This document shows positions 32,132-42,457 of a stretch of 64,000 nucleotides of DNA, one piece after another (position 1 is the stretch's first letter; each line of letters starts with the position of its first letter). Origin of the DNA: Adiantum capillus-veneris (lineage: Eukaryota; Streptophyta; Polypodiopsida; Polypodiales; Pteridaceae); NCBI GenBank assembly GCA_014529385.2, contig CM043953.1:114357549-114421548 (forward strand), in the 5' to 3' direction. A program made the translations under genes and the position numbers. The notes under the pieces are model-generated. The model worked only from the letters and a program-made list of their open reading frames with translations. It was not told where the DNA came from and made no database searches.

Positions 32132-32233
32132 GTACATGGAGGAACTTTACGGGATGGTACCCAGATTGTTGTGAAAGTGCAGCATAGAGGAATGGAAACA
32201 ATGATGCAGTCTGATCTACGAAACATTGTTTGG
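32132..32233 (+). CDS. ABC1/aarF-domain kinase, next exon
   Basis: After a 70-bp intron (GTAACC to TTAG) this 102-bp exon continues in phase zero: VHGGTLRDGTQIVVKVQHRG, then METMMQSDLRNIVW, before a GTACAT donor. The joined residues SIAQ-VHGGTL and VVKVQHRG are the conserved run holding the nucleotide-binding Lys of ABC1 kinases. The frame is clean with no stop. The following exon (the FDFxxEA-type region) is not seen before the LINE fragment at 33180. Confidence 0.85.
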
Positions 32234-33179
32234 GTACATCTCAAATGCCTACGAAGTTTCTTTTGTTTAACCTTTGATAACTTGACGTATAAGACAATTG
32301 AGTCAATTTTGAATTTCAAAAAACAAGTAAAACTGAGAAAGCTAAACTGAAATTTAGCTGAGCTAACTCGTACAACTTTGTGCTCTTGAGCTGTTTGGAT
32401 TTTTTTACAACCTCAATCTTCTTGTCTATTGTGATTTATACATTGCTGCATGGTTACCTTTCCATTGATTATTGAGAGGGCTGGAGCTATTCACAGAGGT
32501 TGTTACTCTTGTATTTTTTCTTGTTCAGGGGAAGCAAAGCTGTTAAAATACATTTCATATTCACACATGATTCAAATGAGTTTAATCAATATCCAACAAG
32601 TTCAGACAGTACCTAAACAAGATGGAAAGAGGTCCAAACAAGATCAGACAAGTTTAGACAAATAACATAGTGTTTCTGTCCAACCATTATGGCCGGTTGG
32701 GGTACGGGTACTCGACTCTTACGGGTACTCGACTCTTGTCCAACCTTACAATATAAATGTTACAACTGGTCCCGGACTCCGTTGAACGGTTGCTCTGGGT
32801 CTTAAAGATTTCGACTTTCCTTCATGTTCAAACTATTCAAACCAGTTTAGATAGATTCCAGTCAGATTCAAACAAGTTTAATAAATGTCAAACAAGTTTA
32901 AACAGTACCCAAGCAAGGTTGAAAGAGGTCTAAACAAGTTCAGACAAGTAACAAACAATATCCTCAAATAGTGTTTCCAAATGGGCATTAAACCAACTAT
33001 CAAATAGATAATTCTCCTCATATCCATGGTAGTGAATACGAGGAGAATCCAGATCCCATGCTTCCAATTGCTTGCAAGAGTGTCCAAGCCTGCTAAATCA
33101 ACATTGTGCTGTTGCTGACTCTGACCCCTCTGATGTCTATCATGCTGTGGCACAGGATCCTGCTGCTGTGCAGAATTCT
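32234..33179. other. Probable ABC1K intron with short repeats
   Basis: No coding exon recognised. A direct repeat of about 84 bp (32593-32675 and 32891-32976; landmark GAAAGAGGTC-AAACAAG) and a 17-bp tandem repeat (ACGGGTACTCGACTCTT at 32704 and 32721) are present. Confidence 0.55.
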
Positions 33180-33690
33180 GTTGGGTCGGTTTTGGTTGCG
33201 AGGGCCGCCCCCTTTTCAGAGCAGTTTGACTATGCTATCACCCTCTAGGGAAATCCCTAACTTGGTACTTGCCGAATCAACTCCATCACCTCCACGACAT
33301 GTAATGAAGTCGGCTACCTCATCTATGTATAATCCAAACAGTGTTGGACTGAGTGGGGCATCCTTGCTTACAACCAATAGTGCTAGTAATGGTCTCTAAC
33401 CTACCTCTTGGGCATTGGACTCTCCCTAATGTCTACTCATATAATGCATAAATGCCCATATAATATATGATGGTATACCAAGTGAGTGTAAGCGCTGGAA
33501 AAGCATGTCTTGTGGTACTGTTTCAAAGGCTTTGTAGAAATCCACAAAGCAGGAGTATAGCTTTCTCTTCCTCTTCCTAGTCTGATCAATCAAACACCTG
33601 TGGTCAATACATGATCAATGATAGAGAAAGCTCGCCTCAAGCCTGCCTGTCCCACATCTAAGGCACTCGTTTTGTCTGCCCGTAACCACG
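33180..33690 (-). pseudogene. LINE RT fragment, minus strand
   Basis: On the minus strand it reads AFVDFYKAFETVPQDMLFQRLHSLGIPS near 33480-33560 and DAPLSPTLFGLYIDEVADFI near 33300-33360. These match the LINE G RT (FVDFRKAFDTVPRARLMRRL; CPLSPTLFGMYVYEVSDYI). The YADD box and the ends are missing. Confidence 0.75.
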
Positions 33691-33789
33691 ATCCTCTGTG
33701 AGTGTAGGGACATGTACATCAGAGTTGTACATATCCCATTACCCACTTTTATTCAGTGCTGTCATCTTAGTGTTTTTCTTACTAGGTCA

Positions 33790-34211
33790 TGTCACAAATT
33801 GTGATGGCATGACATTTTTTGGCCCTAGTGAAGTGGACTTGGACAATCAAAGTCAATGGACAAGAAACGTACCAAAATTAACGCAACTCGGCCAAAAATT
33901 AGGGTTCCAAATTTTGCTCCATAAATCGGCCCGTGATTTGCGCTACCATGTGGCATAGCTACATGAATGTTCACTAGTAGCCTTTTGCGTGAGCTATGGA
34001 GGTCTTAGCTTTTGAACAAGTTGTAAAGCAAGGGGGCGCCCATTGTAGGGCACCCCTTGTACCTTTAAATATGAGCCTCCTCCTCCTTGGAGATAAACTT
34101 GGGAGCCGTGCAGAGAGAACCCCGTGGCAGTTGTACTTTGTGATTATCAAGAAGAAAGAAATACCGAAAGGGATGCCAATCTTTGGGGCCAATGCTTCTG
34201 GATGTAGAACT
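33790..34211 (+). repeat. Gypsy-type LTR interrupted by copia-3
   Basis: Starts TGTCACAAATTGTGATGG and carries the core at 34152-34190. It runs to GTAGAACT, where copia-3 begins. The LTR resumes at 41412 with GAACTCCACCGC, matching GGAACTCCGCC in B's LTR. The right edge is not clear. Confidence 0.65.
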
Positions 34212-34321
34212 TGAAAGCGCTAAGCAGAGGGTACCGGTAAGTGCGTGTCGCGATATAGTGCAGGATTGGGGCAAGAAACAGGACGCACAGTGCATCAGAG
34301 AAGAAGCGCTAGCAATCGAAA

Positions 34322-34392
<71 letters not shown>

Positions 34393-34550
34393 GTTTTTGG
34401 GGAAAACTCAATAAGTGAGTTTTGGGTTTTCCCACTTTTATTAAAAGTGACTTTAAAAAAAATGTCTCCAGGTTCAATGTGAACCTACATTGAACCTGGA
34501 CAAAGTATAAAAATATTCAAAAAGGGGTTATTTAGGCCTTTAACCCAACA
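34212..34550 (-). repeat. 3' LTR of copia-3
   Basis: 339 bp against 289 bp for the partner. The excess is a (GA)n run of about 33 units (34324-34388) and a short inserted ACATTGAACCTGG repeat. Confidence 0.9.
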
Positions 34551-34585
34551 ACCTCCCACTTAAAGACATAAATGACACCTTTAAG

Positions 34586-35635
34586 TTAGCCAACTCCCAC
34601 CAGTTGTATGCAATGCTCATGTTGAGCCTTAGCAAGACTCTTGGTGAGAACATCTGCAAGGTTATCCTGTGTATGGATCTTAGTCAAGGTGACTAGACCA
34701 TCCTCCAATACCTGTCGTATGAAGTGGTACCGCACATCTATGTGTTTGGTACGTGCATGAAACATGGCATTTTTGGCTAAATAGACAGCACTCTGGCTAT
34801 CACAACCCAACATGGGTGTATGAGCAGGCATGCCAAGTTCTTTTGTAAGTCTGCTCAACCAAATGGCCTCCTTTGAAGCCTCTGTGGCTGAAATATATTC
34901 AGCCTCTGTAGTACTCAATGCCACAATTTTCTGTAACCTAGAACACCAAGAGACTGCACCACCAACAATGGTAAATACATATCCACTGGTAGATTTCTTG
35001 ATATCCATGTCACCTGCCATGTCTGCATCACAATATCCCTGCAACTTTAAGTCACTTTTGCCATAACAAATACACTTTGATTGTGTACCTTTCAAATATC
35101 TCAGAATGCATTTGACAGCTTCCCAATGCGCTTTGCCAGGATTCGACATGTATCGACTAACAACTCCCACTGCATAAGCAATGTCTGGACGAGTGGCAAC
35201 CATAGCATACATAAGAGAACCACAAGCTGATGCATAAGGGATTCCCTTCATTGCTTTCAATGGCACCTCATCCTTTGGGCTATGTGCTTTGCTAAGCTTA
35301 GTGTACAGAGGTAAAGGTACCCCAAGAGACTTAGCATCAGCCATATTAAATCTGTCAAGTACTTTTGCAATGTACCTTTCTTGAAATAAAAACAACAATT
35401 TTAGCTTTCTATCTCTTTTAATATGCATGTCCAAAATATGCTCTGCATCACTCAAATCCTTCATAGCAAATGCTGAATTTAGCTTACGTTTCAAAGCATC
35501 AAGACTAATCTTATGTTTCCTGGCAAGCAGCATGTCATCAACATAGAGAACAAGTATGATGGGACTACCATCTTTATCCCTTTTCGTATACAAACAATGA
35601 TCTGCATGGTTGCGTTTAAAGCCTTGAGACAGCAT
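34586..35635 (-). pseudogene. Copia-3 RT C-terminus and RNase H
   Basis: 349-codon frame. It starts with the RT palm (HCLYTKRDKDGSPIILVLYV then DDMLLAR) and continues to RNase H (GYCDADMAGDMDIKKSTSGY, ALSTTEAEYISATEASKEAI, LGCDSQSAV). It ends TKSLAKAQHEHCIQLVGVG, the usual copia C-terminus. Residues needed for RNase H appear present. It is only part of a broken polyprotein. Confidence 0.85.
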
Positions 35636-35823
35636 AAAAGTGTCAAAACTTGTTATACCACTGTCGTGATGATTGTCTCAAACCATACAGAGCCCTTTTC
35701 AGTTTGCATACAAGTTCCTCACGTGTAGGAACTACAAAACCTTAAGGTTGTTTCATGTATATGTCCTCGTCAATGTCACCATGTAAAAACGTTGTCTTTA
35801 TATCCATTTGATTCAATTCCAAA

Positions 35824-36669
35824 TCAAGCACCGCAACGAGAGCAAAAAGGACACAAAGTCGTAAGCTTTACAACAGGGGAAAAGATTTCCTGAAAATCAA
35901 TTCCTTCTTTCTGTGCATATCCTTTTGCAACCAATCTTGCCTTGTACTTGGGTTTTTCGTCAACAATCTTAATCTTGTACACCCATTTGTTAGGAAGAGC
36001 CTTTCTCCCTTTAGGCAATTGCACAAGATCCTAAGTATCATTTGCATACAAGGATTTCATTTCCTCTTGCATTGCAAGCTCCCACTTATTGCTTGACTCA
36101 CATGATTTGGCCTCTTTATATGTAAGAGGTTCACATGATTCAAAGAGGGGTTAAATCTCTGCGGTTGCCTTTTCAAACGAGTTGACCTGCGTACCCAATG
36201 ATCTACAGTCTCAAGTAGCGGTTCTACATGATGAAAGCAACTCATTTTCAGCTCTATCATGCTACTGAAAATCATTTTCAGCCAACTCAGGTGGCTGTCG
36301 ATCCTCATTAGGAGCATCAATATCATGTCCTACCTCTTCTGGCTCAAGGTTAACCGGCTAATTATCAATTCCAGCTTGCGGTAATGCATCATGAGGCTGT
36401 TTTTCAACATCAATGGGTGGCACGGAAGGCTGAAATTTGACTGTTTTCTTGTCATCATCAAATTTTGTAGCATCCTTAAGCAATTTTGCCTCATTGAACA
36501 CTACATCTCGGCTGTGTATTACCTTTCTAAACTGTTGTAACCACACTCTATAGCCCATTTCACCTTCTTCCCCATAACCTAGGAAGACTCCCTTAATGGA
36601 CTTCATATCAAGCTTTGTTCTCAAGTCATTGCGTACATGAACGAAAGCTTCGTAGCCAAATACTCTCAA
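35824..36669 (-). pseudogene. Copia-3 integrase C-terminus and RT start
   Basis: 35824-36024 reads [20 protein letters not shown] and [20 protein letters not shown], the RT entry. 36358-36669 reads MRVFGYEAFVHVRNDLRTKL and then GVFLGYGEEGEMGYRVW, the end of integrase. Stops separate the pieces. Confidence 0.8.
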
Positions 36670-36859
36670 ATGATCATAAGAGGTAGGTTAGCCATACCAA
36701 ACCTCCTCTAGAATGTCATTTTTCAGTGTACTATTAGGAGAGCTATTGCAAATATGAACTGCAGTTTTTAATGCCTCCCTCCAAAACTCTTGGGAAGATT
36801 AGCAGTGGACAACAATGCAACGCACTCTCTCGCATAAAGTACTATTATACCTCTCAGCC

Positions 36860-37881
36860 ACACCATTAAAAGGCGGATTATAAGGCCTTCAACTCCCTTT
36901 TAATCCCATTTTCATCACAAAAACGTTGAAATTCAGCAGACATATACTCTCCTCCATTATCAGATCTGAGACATTTAAGCTTAGTACTCTTTTGCGTAGT
37001 GACAAAAGCATGAAACTTCTTAAAAGCATTAGAAGTCTCACTCTTACTTTTTAACAAATGCACTCATCCTTTCCTAGTACCATCTTCATTGAAAATGTAA
37101 CAAAATACAATGCACCACCAAAAGACTTAACAGGCATAGTGCATACATCGGAGTGAATAAGATCAAGAGGATTAGCTTTGTGAGAGACACCAGAGTAATA
37201 AAAAGATTTCGTTTGCTTTCCATAAAGACAGTCGTTACAAAAACCCAAGTTTTTGCCTTTTACATCAACCCTCTGCAGAGAGGAAAGCACATCAATACCC
37301 TTTTGGCTCATATGGCCAAGTCTCTTACCCCACAATTCCGTGTGTGAAGCAACTTCAGCAACAGCAAGAAACTTGCCGGGCAAAGCTTTGTATCGTAGAT
37401 AGTACAAAGTACCTCTTTTAGACCCTTTTGCAACAAGCATTGAGCCCTTAAGCAACTTCGTTGAACCCCCAGCAAAGATGGTAGTATAACCATGTGCATC
37501 TAACTGGCCAACAGATAGCAAACTTTTCTTAATGCTCGGTACAAACCTGACATCATTCAACACAAGCTCTTGACCATTGTTAAGAGCCAAATGCATAGTA
37601 CCCATTCCCTTAATATTGCAAGCAAAATTATCATCAAGGTACACCTTGCCATAATTGCCTGCAGCATATGTAGCAAAACACTCCAAAGATGGAGTCACAT
37701 GGAATGAAGCACCAGAATCCACTATCCAAGATTGGGATAGGCCATCATTAGCACTAAGCAATGCATCAATGGCATCTTTCTTCGAGATAAGCATGTCTTC
37801 TGCATTAGCTATCACCAAATCTGAGGGGCATGAAGCTACAACCCAAATTTCCTCAACATTTGACAACTCCTCAATGACCAT
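36860..37881 (-). pseudogene. Copia-3 protease, GAG-pre-integrase and integrase core
   Basis: From the right: protease loop SWIVDSGASFHVTPS (about 37725); GAG-pre-integrase with LWGKRLGHMSQKG and CNDCLYGKQ (37190-37330), the HHCC site; the first catalytic Asp in DLIHSDVC (about 37150); and, in the next frame, CLRSDNGGEYMSAEFQRFC (36945-36980) with the second Asp. The region with the catalytic Glu (about 36860) is interrupted. Confidence 0.82.
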
Positions 37882-38213
37882 ACTAGAGGATACATTTGCA
37901 TTCTCAGCATTCCTGGAGGAATCGCCTGTTGATTTTTCCCCTTTCTTCTCATCTTATCTTGCGTTTCCTTCTTCCTTTCCTGCTCTTTCTTGAAAAACCT
38001 GCAATCGGGTTTCTTGTGACCCTTTCTACCACATTGATAACAAGTGACGTCCTTATCCTTTGTCTTGCTCTTACTTCTATTTTGAGTCTTGTTGCTCGCA
38101 TCATGCTTTTGATTTCTACCTCTTGCAATGTAGGCAGAACGGCCACTTTCCCCACTAGACTTGCGTCTTATCTCTTCATTGAGAATAGACCCTCTCACAC
38201 CGTCATACGTGAG
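37836..38213 (-). pseudogene. Copia-3 gag C-terminus with zinc knuckle
   Basis: GSILNEEIRRKSSGESGRSA is followed by a CCHC knuckle, CYQCGRKGHKKPDC (38006-38047). It is separated from the gag N-terminal half by the hAT segment. Confidence 0.82.
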
Positions 38214-38230
38214 GGTGGGACTGTCCTTTG

Positions 38231-38683
38231 TATGGTTGCAGATGGAGAGGCGTCAAATAGGGCAGCCGGGGCTATCATTGAGGGCATGTATCCTAGCATC
38301 CATGTCACATTTTGCAAGCTCCCATCCATGTTAATCAAGAAGTGAACGTTGGTTGCAAGCGACCATCCATGTTACTCAAGAAGTGACTGTTGGCTGCAAG
38401 CGACCGTTAAAAACGGTCCATTTTTTCAAATTTCAAATTTTTGCCCACTGTCCCCGTCCGTTCTTGGCCGTCGCCGTCCGTCCCCGGTCCGGGAGCTTGC
38501 AACCCCGCCGGTCGGATGAATTTTCGACCGTTCCTCTCCGTCCCCGGTCCGGTTTCGGCCGTTAGGCGGCCCTAGGCCCCGTACCCTTCGTCCCCTATAT
38601 GGTTGCAGATGGAGAGGCGTCAAATAGGGCAGCGGGGGCTATCATTGAGGGCATGTATCCCAGCATCCATGTCTCATTTTGCA
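38231..38683. repeat. Duplicated DUF659-coding segment in hAT
   Basis: 38231-38316 and 38598-38683 are near-identical 86-bp copies (TATGGTTGCAGATGGAGAGG onward). Between them lies a 41-bp tandem repeat, two full units and a partial third, at 38313-38407, and GC-rich CCGTCC sequence. Confidence 0.88.
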
Positions 38684-38811
38684 TGGCGCAATTCCTCAAT
38701 AACCTCCTCAAGGACATACGGAGCTTGTCATGGACTTCAACCACCATTGGTGACGCCTCTCAAATTGTTCTTTTGTGCTCAACCATCAAAAAGTGCGCCA
38801 TGAGTTCTTAA
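38599..38811 (+). pseudogene. hAT transposase, DUF659 fragment
   Basis: Reads VADGEASNRAAGAIIEGMYP then FCMAQFLNNLLKDI, matching the D-N-x2-N-x3-A and C-x2-H-x-L-N-x2-L-x-D-I layout of DUF659 in plant hAT transposases. The C-x2-H position is C-x2-Q here. A frame change separates it from the next segment. Confidence 0.7.
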
Positions 38812-38890
38812 AGAGGAGCCACTTGTCCTTGCTCAAATATTCAGAGCCAAGATTTGCATTCAATCGGCTTATGCTAGGCCGCTTGTCTGC

Positions 38891-39736
38891 ATGTGGCGGA
38901 GCCTAAGGGGCCTCTATCTCAGTGATGAGTTCCAGGCCATGCCGGAGTCTACATCAGCAACAGGAAAGAAATGCCGAGAATGGGCCGACGACGCTGCTTG
39001 GTGGGAGGAGGTGAAGACTCTTGACGCCATGGTCAAGCCTATTCTACACCTACTTCGAGTTGTGGATGGCTTGCAGCCATGCATCGGCAAAGTCTACGAA
39101 GCCATGGATCGGATGTTAGAGGCACTTGAGAAGCTTGTGCCTGACCCTGTTCAGTATGCGGAGATTCATGACTTGTGTGAGTTGAGGTGGTATGGATACT
39201 ACTCTCCACTTTATGCGGCAGCTTATGTGCTTGACCCTGAGTTTCAGGGAAGGCGTCAAGAGACCGACAAGGAGGTGAGCAAAGGATGGCGGCTTGCATT
39301 GGAGCGCCTTGAGCCTAGCAGTGTCTCTAGGCGCAAGATTAGAGACGAGCTGCTCAACTACAGGCAAAAGAAGGGCTCCTATGGATGTGTAGATGCACAG
39401 GTTGATCGCAACAAGATTGGCTCGGTTTTGTGGTGGGAGGACTATGGAGGAGATGGCCCACATTTGCAACGCTTGGCTGTTCGTGTCCTTAGCCAAGCAT
39501 GTACCACTAATTGCTTGGAGCAACTATGGAGTGTGTACAGCCACATTGCCTCTAAGAAGAGGAATCGCCTTGGGGTCGAGAGGGCCAATGATTTGGTGTT
39601 TGTGAGCGCTAACTTGCTCATGCTTGCCAAGAGCGTCACACACAAGGCAGATCCCTTCACTGAGTGGGAGATTGCACAAGAGAATATATCTATGGCCGAC
39701 ACTTTTGGAGGAGCTAGAGGAGGACTTCGAGCCTGA
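38891..39736 (+). pseudogene. hAT transposase C-terminal part
   Basis: 281-codon frame. Middle: WWEEVKTLDAMVKPILHLLR and YEAMDRMLEAL; then RWYGYYSPLYAAAYVLDPEF. C-terminal dimerisation domain: VLWWEDYGGDGPHLQRLAVR, CLEQLWSVYSHIASKKRNRL and ERANDLVFVSANL. These are the hAT W-W-x2-YG, LA-x-RVLSQ and KKRNRL motifs in order. The N-terminal part and BED zinc finger are missing, so this copy could not transpose itself. Confidence 0.85.
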
Positions 39737-40160
39737 ATGCGAGCCTTGCGAGGCCTCCTATGTCATTGACGACCTCGAGTACTACGACGATATGGAGATT
39801 CAGCAAGCGAGCACTTCTTGAGTTTGATGATCATTGATCACTCTCGAGTCTAGAGTCTACTGAGCTACTCCTCTAGAGTCTACCTAGCCCTTTGTACTTT
39901 TTGTTATCCTTGAGCTTGTTCTAAGTCCTTTTTGAGCCTTTGTGGCATGTACTTTTCATTTTGTATCCATCGATGTTTTATTAGGACATTTGCGCCTATA
40001 TGACTCGTGCTCTTTGGTCTATTTAGTGTAAATTTGTGGTCAAAGTGATGCTCTATATGTGTGGCATGTGTGTAGGTCAAAAAATGCCAAAAAACCTCTT
40101 TTTTTTTTTGCAGTTCGACCCCCGTCCCCGTCCCCGTTCTTGACCCCGACCCGCCGTCCC

Positions 40161-40675
40161 ATGTAACTATGAAGGAGACAACCAATGTTTCCCAAGTATC
40201 TGGCAATGTTATACGCAAGAAAATAACTTTGAGCTTATCATCGAATTGCTGAAGCCCATTGTCCTGCAACTGACTGAACGCACCTGTAAAAGCACTCAAA
40301 TGCTGAGAAGCTAACTTCGAGTCATCAAGCTGCATATTCACCAACTTTCACATCAAATGCACCCGGTTCACAGGCGAGGTGTTTTCATAATTGGACTTTA
40401 GCTTTTGCCATATTGCATAAGCAGAGTCCAAATGCTTCATGCCCGTCAAAATGTCATCATTGATAGCCATTTTGATGTAGGACATAGCCTTCTTATTTAA
40501 CCTGGCCCACTCTTCGTCAGACACTTGGTGGCTAATTCTGTTCCAATGCATCTTCACAATCCTTTAAGAAAAGGATACCTTGCGTGCGTTCTTGCAAGAG
40601 GTCGAAGCCTTGACCATCAAACGGTTTGATTTCCATCAAACTTTTAGTGTCAGATGCGGAAGAGGAAGAAGCCAT
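40161..40675 (-). pseudogene. Copia-3 gag N-terminus
   Basis: Start ATG at 40675-40673 (MASSSSASDTKSLMEIKPFD). A TAG codon interrupts after about 47 residues. Next come VSDEEWARLNKKAMSYIKMA, IWQKLKSNYENTSPVNRVHL and SKLASQHLSAFTGAFSQLQD, then TLPDTWETLVVSFI just before the hAT junction. This is the UBN2/gag-polypeptide organisation of plant copia capsid proteins. Confidence 0.82.
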
Positions 40676-41122
40676 CTTAATTCAACCACAAGTGTGTTAA
40701 CAAGAGAGATGCAATAGGCTGAAAATTTCAGCAAATAGTAGCAACCACAAGACTTTGCATACAAAGAGCCACAATTTCTTTACATCAAACAGTCCAAATC
40801 TGAAATTTCAGCTGAAATGTGCAATTTCAAGCACTTGTACTCAGCTTTTCACTCGATTTGTTGCGACAAACATCAATACATGTGATCCCACAACTTTGGT
40901 ACACCTGTGTATTGCTGTTTTGGTCTGTAATAAACTGTAAATCACCTGTTTTGACCTAAAAACAGCCAGTTTTGGGTTGTTTTGGCAGTTTTGGTGACCT
41001 TTTTGACCCCGGAAACAGGGGGCTTCGCGATGGAAGCGAAATTGATCGCGGGAGAGCAATTTTAGCTGGCTTTCCAGCAGACTGCGTAGGGCTGTTTGAA
41101 ACCCTAGGGCTCTAATACCAGT

Positions 41123-41411
41123 TGAAAGCGCGAAGCAGAGGGTACCGATAGGTGCGCGTCCCGATGTAGTGCAGGATTGGGGCAAGAAGCAGGAGGCAGA
41201 GTGCAACAGAGAAGAAGCGCTAGCAATCGAAAATAGAGAGAGAGAGCTCTTACGTTTTTGGGGAAAACTCAAACTCAATAAGTGAGTTTTGGGCTTTCCC
41301 ACTTTTATTATAAGTGACTTTAAAAAAAAAGTGTTCAGTTTAGGTTCAATGTGAACCTGGACAAAGTATAAAAATGTACAAAAAGGGGTTATTTAGGCCT
41401 TTAACCCAACA
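41123..41411 (-). repeat. 5' LTR of copia-3
   Basis: 289 bp, TGAAAGCGCG to AACCCAACA on the plus strand, preceded by the minus-strand primer-binding site. Its (GA)n run is only about 7 units. Confidence 0.9.
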
Positions 41412-41430
41412 GAACTCCACCGCTTTGTGT

Positions 41431-41433
41431 TGA

Positions 41434-41501
<68 letters not shown>

Positions 41502-41512
41502 CGTGGGCGTTG
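41431..41512. repeat. (CT)n microsatellite
   Basis: About 40 uninterrupted CT units, only 15 bases outside the copia-3 target duplication. Confidence 0.95.
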
Positions 41513-42157
41513 AGCAGAGTAGCATGGGCAAGTTTAGAGCAGAGCAGTGCGTTCATCCTGTTGCAGAGCAGCGTGGCAATTTTGCAGAGCAGAGCGTGGG
41601 TTTGCTGTAACTTGTGCAGGTTGCGTGTTCATAACGTATAAAAGAGAAGCCTCTGGGCGAGTACACAGCAAGGGGGTGCAGGAGCAAGGAGGCGTGAAGG
41701 CCACACTGTAGCGGCAAAGTGAGCAGCGTGTAGGTTCTCCAGGTTCCAGCAAAGCTTTGCCGAAAATAGCAGTGCAAGGAGATTCCAGCACAGACAAGGG
41801 CAAGTAGGAGTGCAAGGCCCGCGGATTTCATTCCATAGTCACAAGGGAGGCGTCTCAAGGAGTGGGGATGGGGCTCAAATGGATTTTAGTGTAAAAAAGA
41901 GGGCGGGACGGCAAGTGGGGACGAGAAGCCCAAAAATGGGCGTCCCCTGTGACTATGTTTCATTCTCTGCACGTCAAAAGAACGAGAATATGTTGAGGAG
42001 ACAACAGGTACTCTCTCGTCTGTAGTATTTCAGCCCATTCCTGCGTTTTCCAGAGGGCTGGACAACAAGCAGTATTCAGCTTGTTTGGCCATCTAAATCA
42101 GCCCCGGAGGTGCCTCCCTACAAGGAGTTACCGCGGGAAAAGTCACTTGAAGGTGTG
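41513..42157 (+). other. No gene recognised; possible LTR/leader sequence
   Basis: Probably the continuing gypsy LTR or its leader. A TATA-like ACGTATAAAAG lies at 41635. A 15-bp inverted repeat with one mismatch (CATAGTCACAAGGGA at 41834, TCCCCTGTGACTATG at 41943) encloses about 94 bp. Repeated GCAGAGCAG words occur at 41540-41600. Confidence 0.4.
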
Positions 42158-42162
42158 CATTG

Positions 42163-42443
42163 TGTTAGGGAATAAAGGCCTAAGTGCCTTGTACTTATTA
42201 ACTTATAAGTTAAAAGACTTATAAGTGAGGGGGCCCAAGTGTGAATGGCCCCCTAGTCACTTACTCATATACTCAAAGGTCAAGCCCAAAATGTCACTAT
42301 CGTGACTTTTCCCAAATTTCGACGAGTTCTCTCTCTCTCTCACGTATTTTTCTCTGCGTGTGCTTCTTCTGCGCCACTCTCCTCTTCTCCTTCACTCTCA
42401 TTGCATAGAGTAGCAAGTGGGCTCTCTCTCCTGCTCCCCCACA
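42163..42443 (+). repeat. 5' LTR of copia-1
   Basis: TGTTAGGGAATAAAGG to CCCCCACA. Contains palindromic ACTTATAAGT words and a CTCTCTCT run. Confidence 0.95.
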
Positions 42444-42445
42444 CA

Positions 42446-42457
42446 TGGTATCAGAGC
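42446..42457 (+). promoter_or_regulatory. Primer-binding site of copia-1
   Basis: TGGTATCAGAGC, the standard initiator-Met tRNA complement, two bases after the LTR. Confidence 0.92.

Larger units (their letters stand above)
38214..40160 (+). mobile_element. hAT element fragment inserted in copia-3 gag
   Basis: Copia coding sequence stops at about 38213 and resumes at about 40161, so this is an insertion of about 1.95 kb. It encodes hAT transposase parts on the plus strand: a DUF659 segment at 38599-38760 and a long C-terminal frame at 38891-39736. Both ends are GC-rich (CCCCGTCCCCG-type). A short GGGAC is shared by the two ends in inverted form, but no convincing terminal inverted repeat or 8-bp duplication is visible, so exact limits are uncertain. 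Confidence 0.7.
34212..41411 (-). mobile_element. Copia-3: Ty1/copia element, minus strand, decayed, with hAT insert
   Basis: Flanked by the 5-bp duplication GAACT (34207-34211 and 41412-41416). 5' LTR 41123-41411, primer-binding site on the minus strand at 41109-41120 (TGGTATTAGAGC), gag from 40675, 3' LTR 34212-34550 with an adjoining polypurine tract. Domain order gag, zinc knuckle, protease, integrase, RT, RNase H is that of Ty1/copia. The frame is broken by several stops and by a hAT-derived insert of about 1.95 kb in gag. Confidence 0.9.

Noticed and set aside
34320-34390. CRISPR-like or regulatory array
   Set aside because: It is a plain GA microsatellite; there are no spacers. No CRISPR array was found anywhere in the window.
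38208-40169. 8-bp target duplication and terminal inverted repeats of the hAT insert
   Set aside because: The best candidate pair (CGTGAGGG and TGTAACTA) matches at only three positions, and the shared GGGAC is too short to define ends.
41834-41957. MITE defined by the inverted repeat at 41834/41943
   Set aside because: Arms of only 15 bp with one mismatch, no flanking duplication and no second copy seen.
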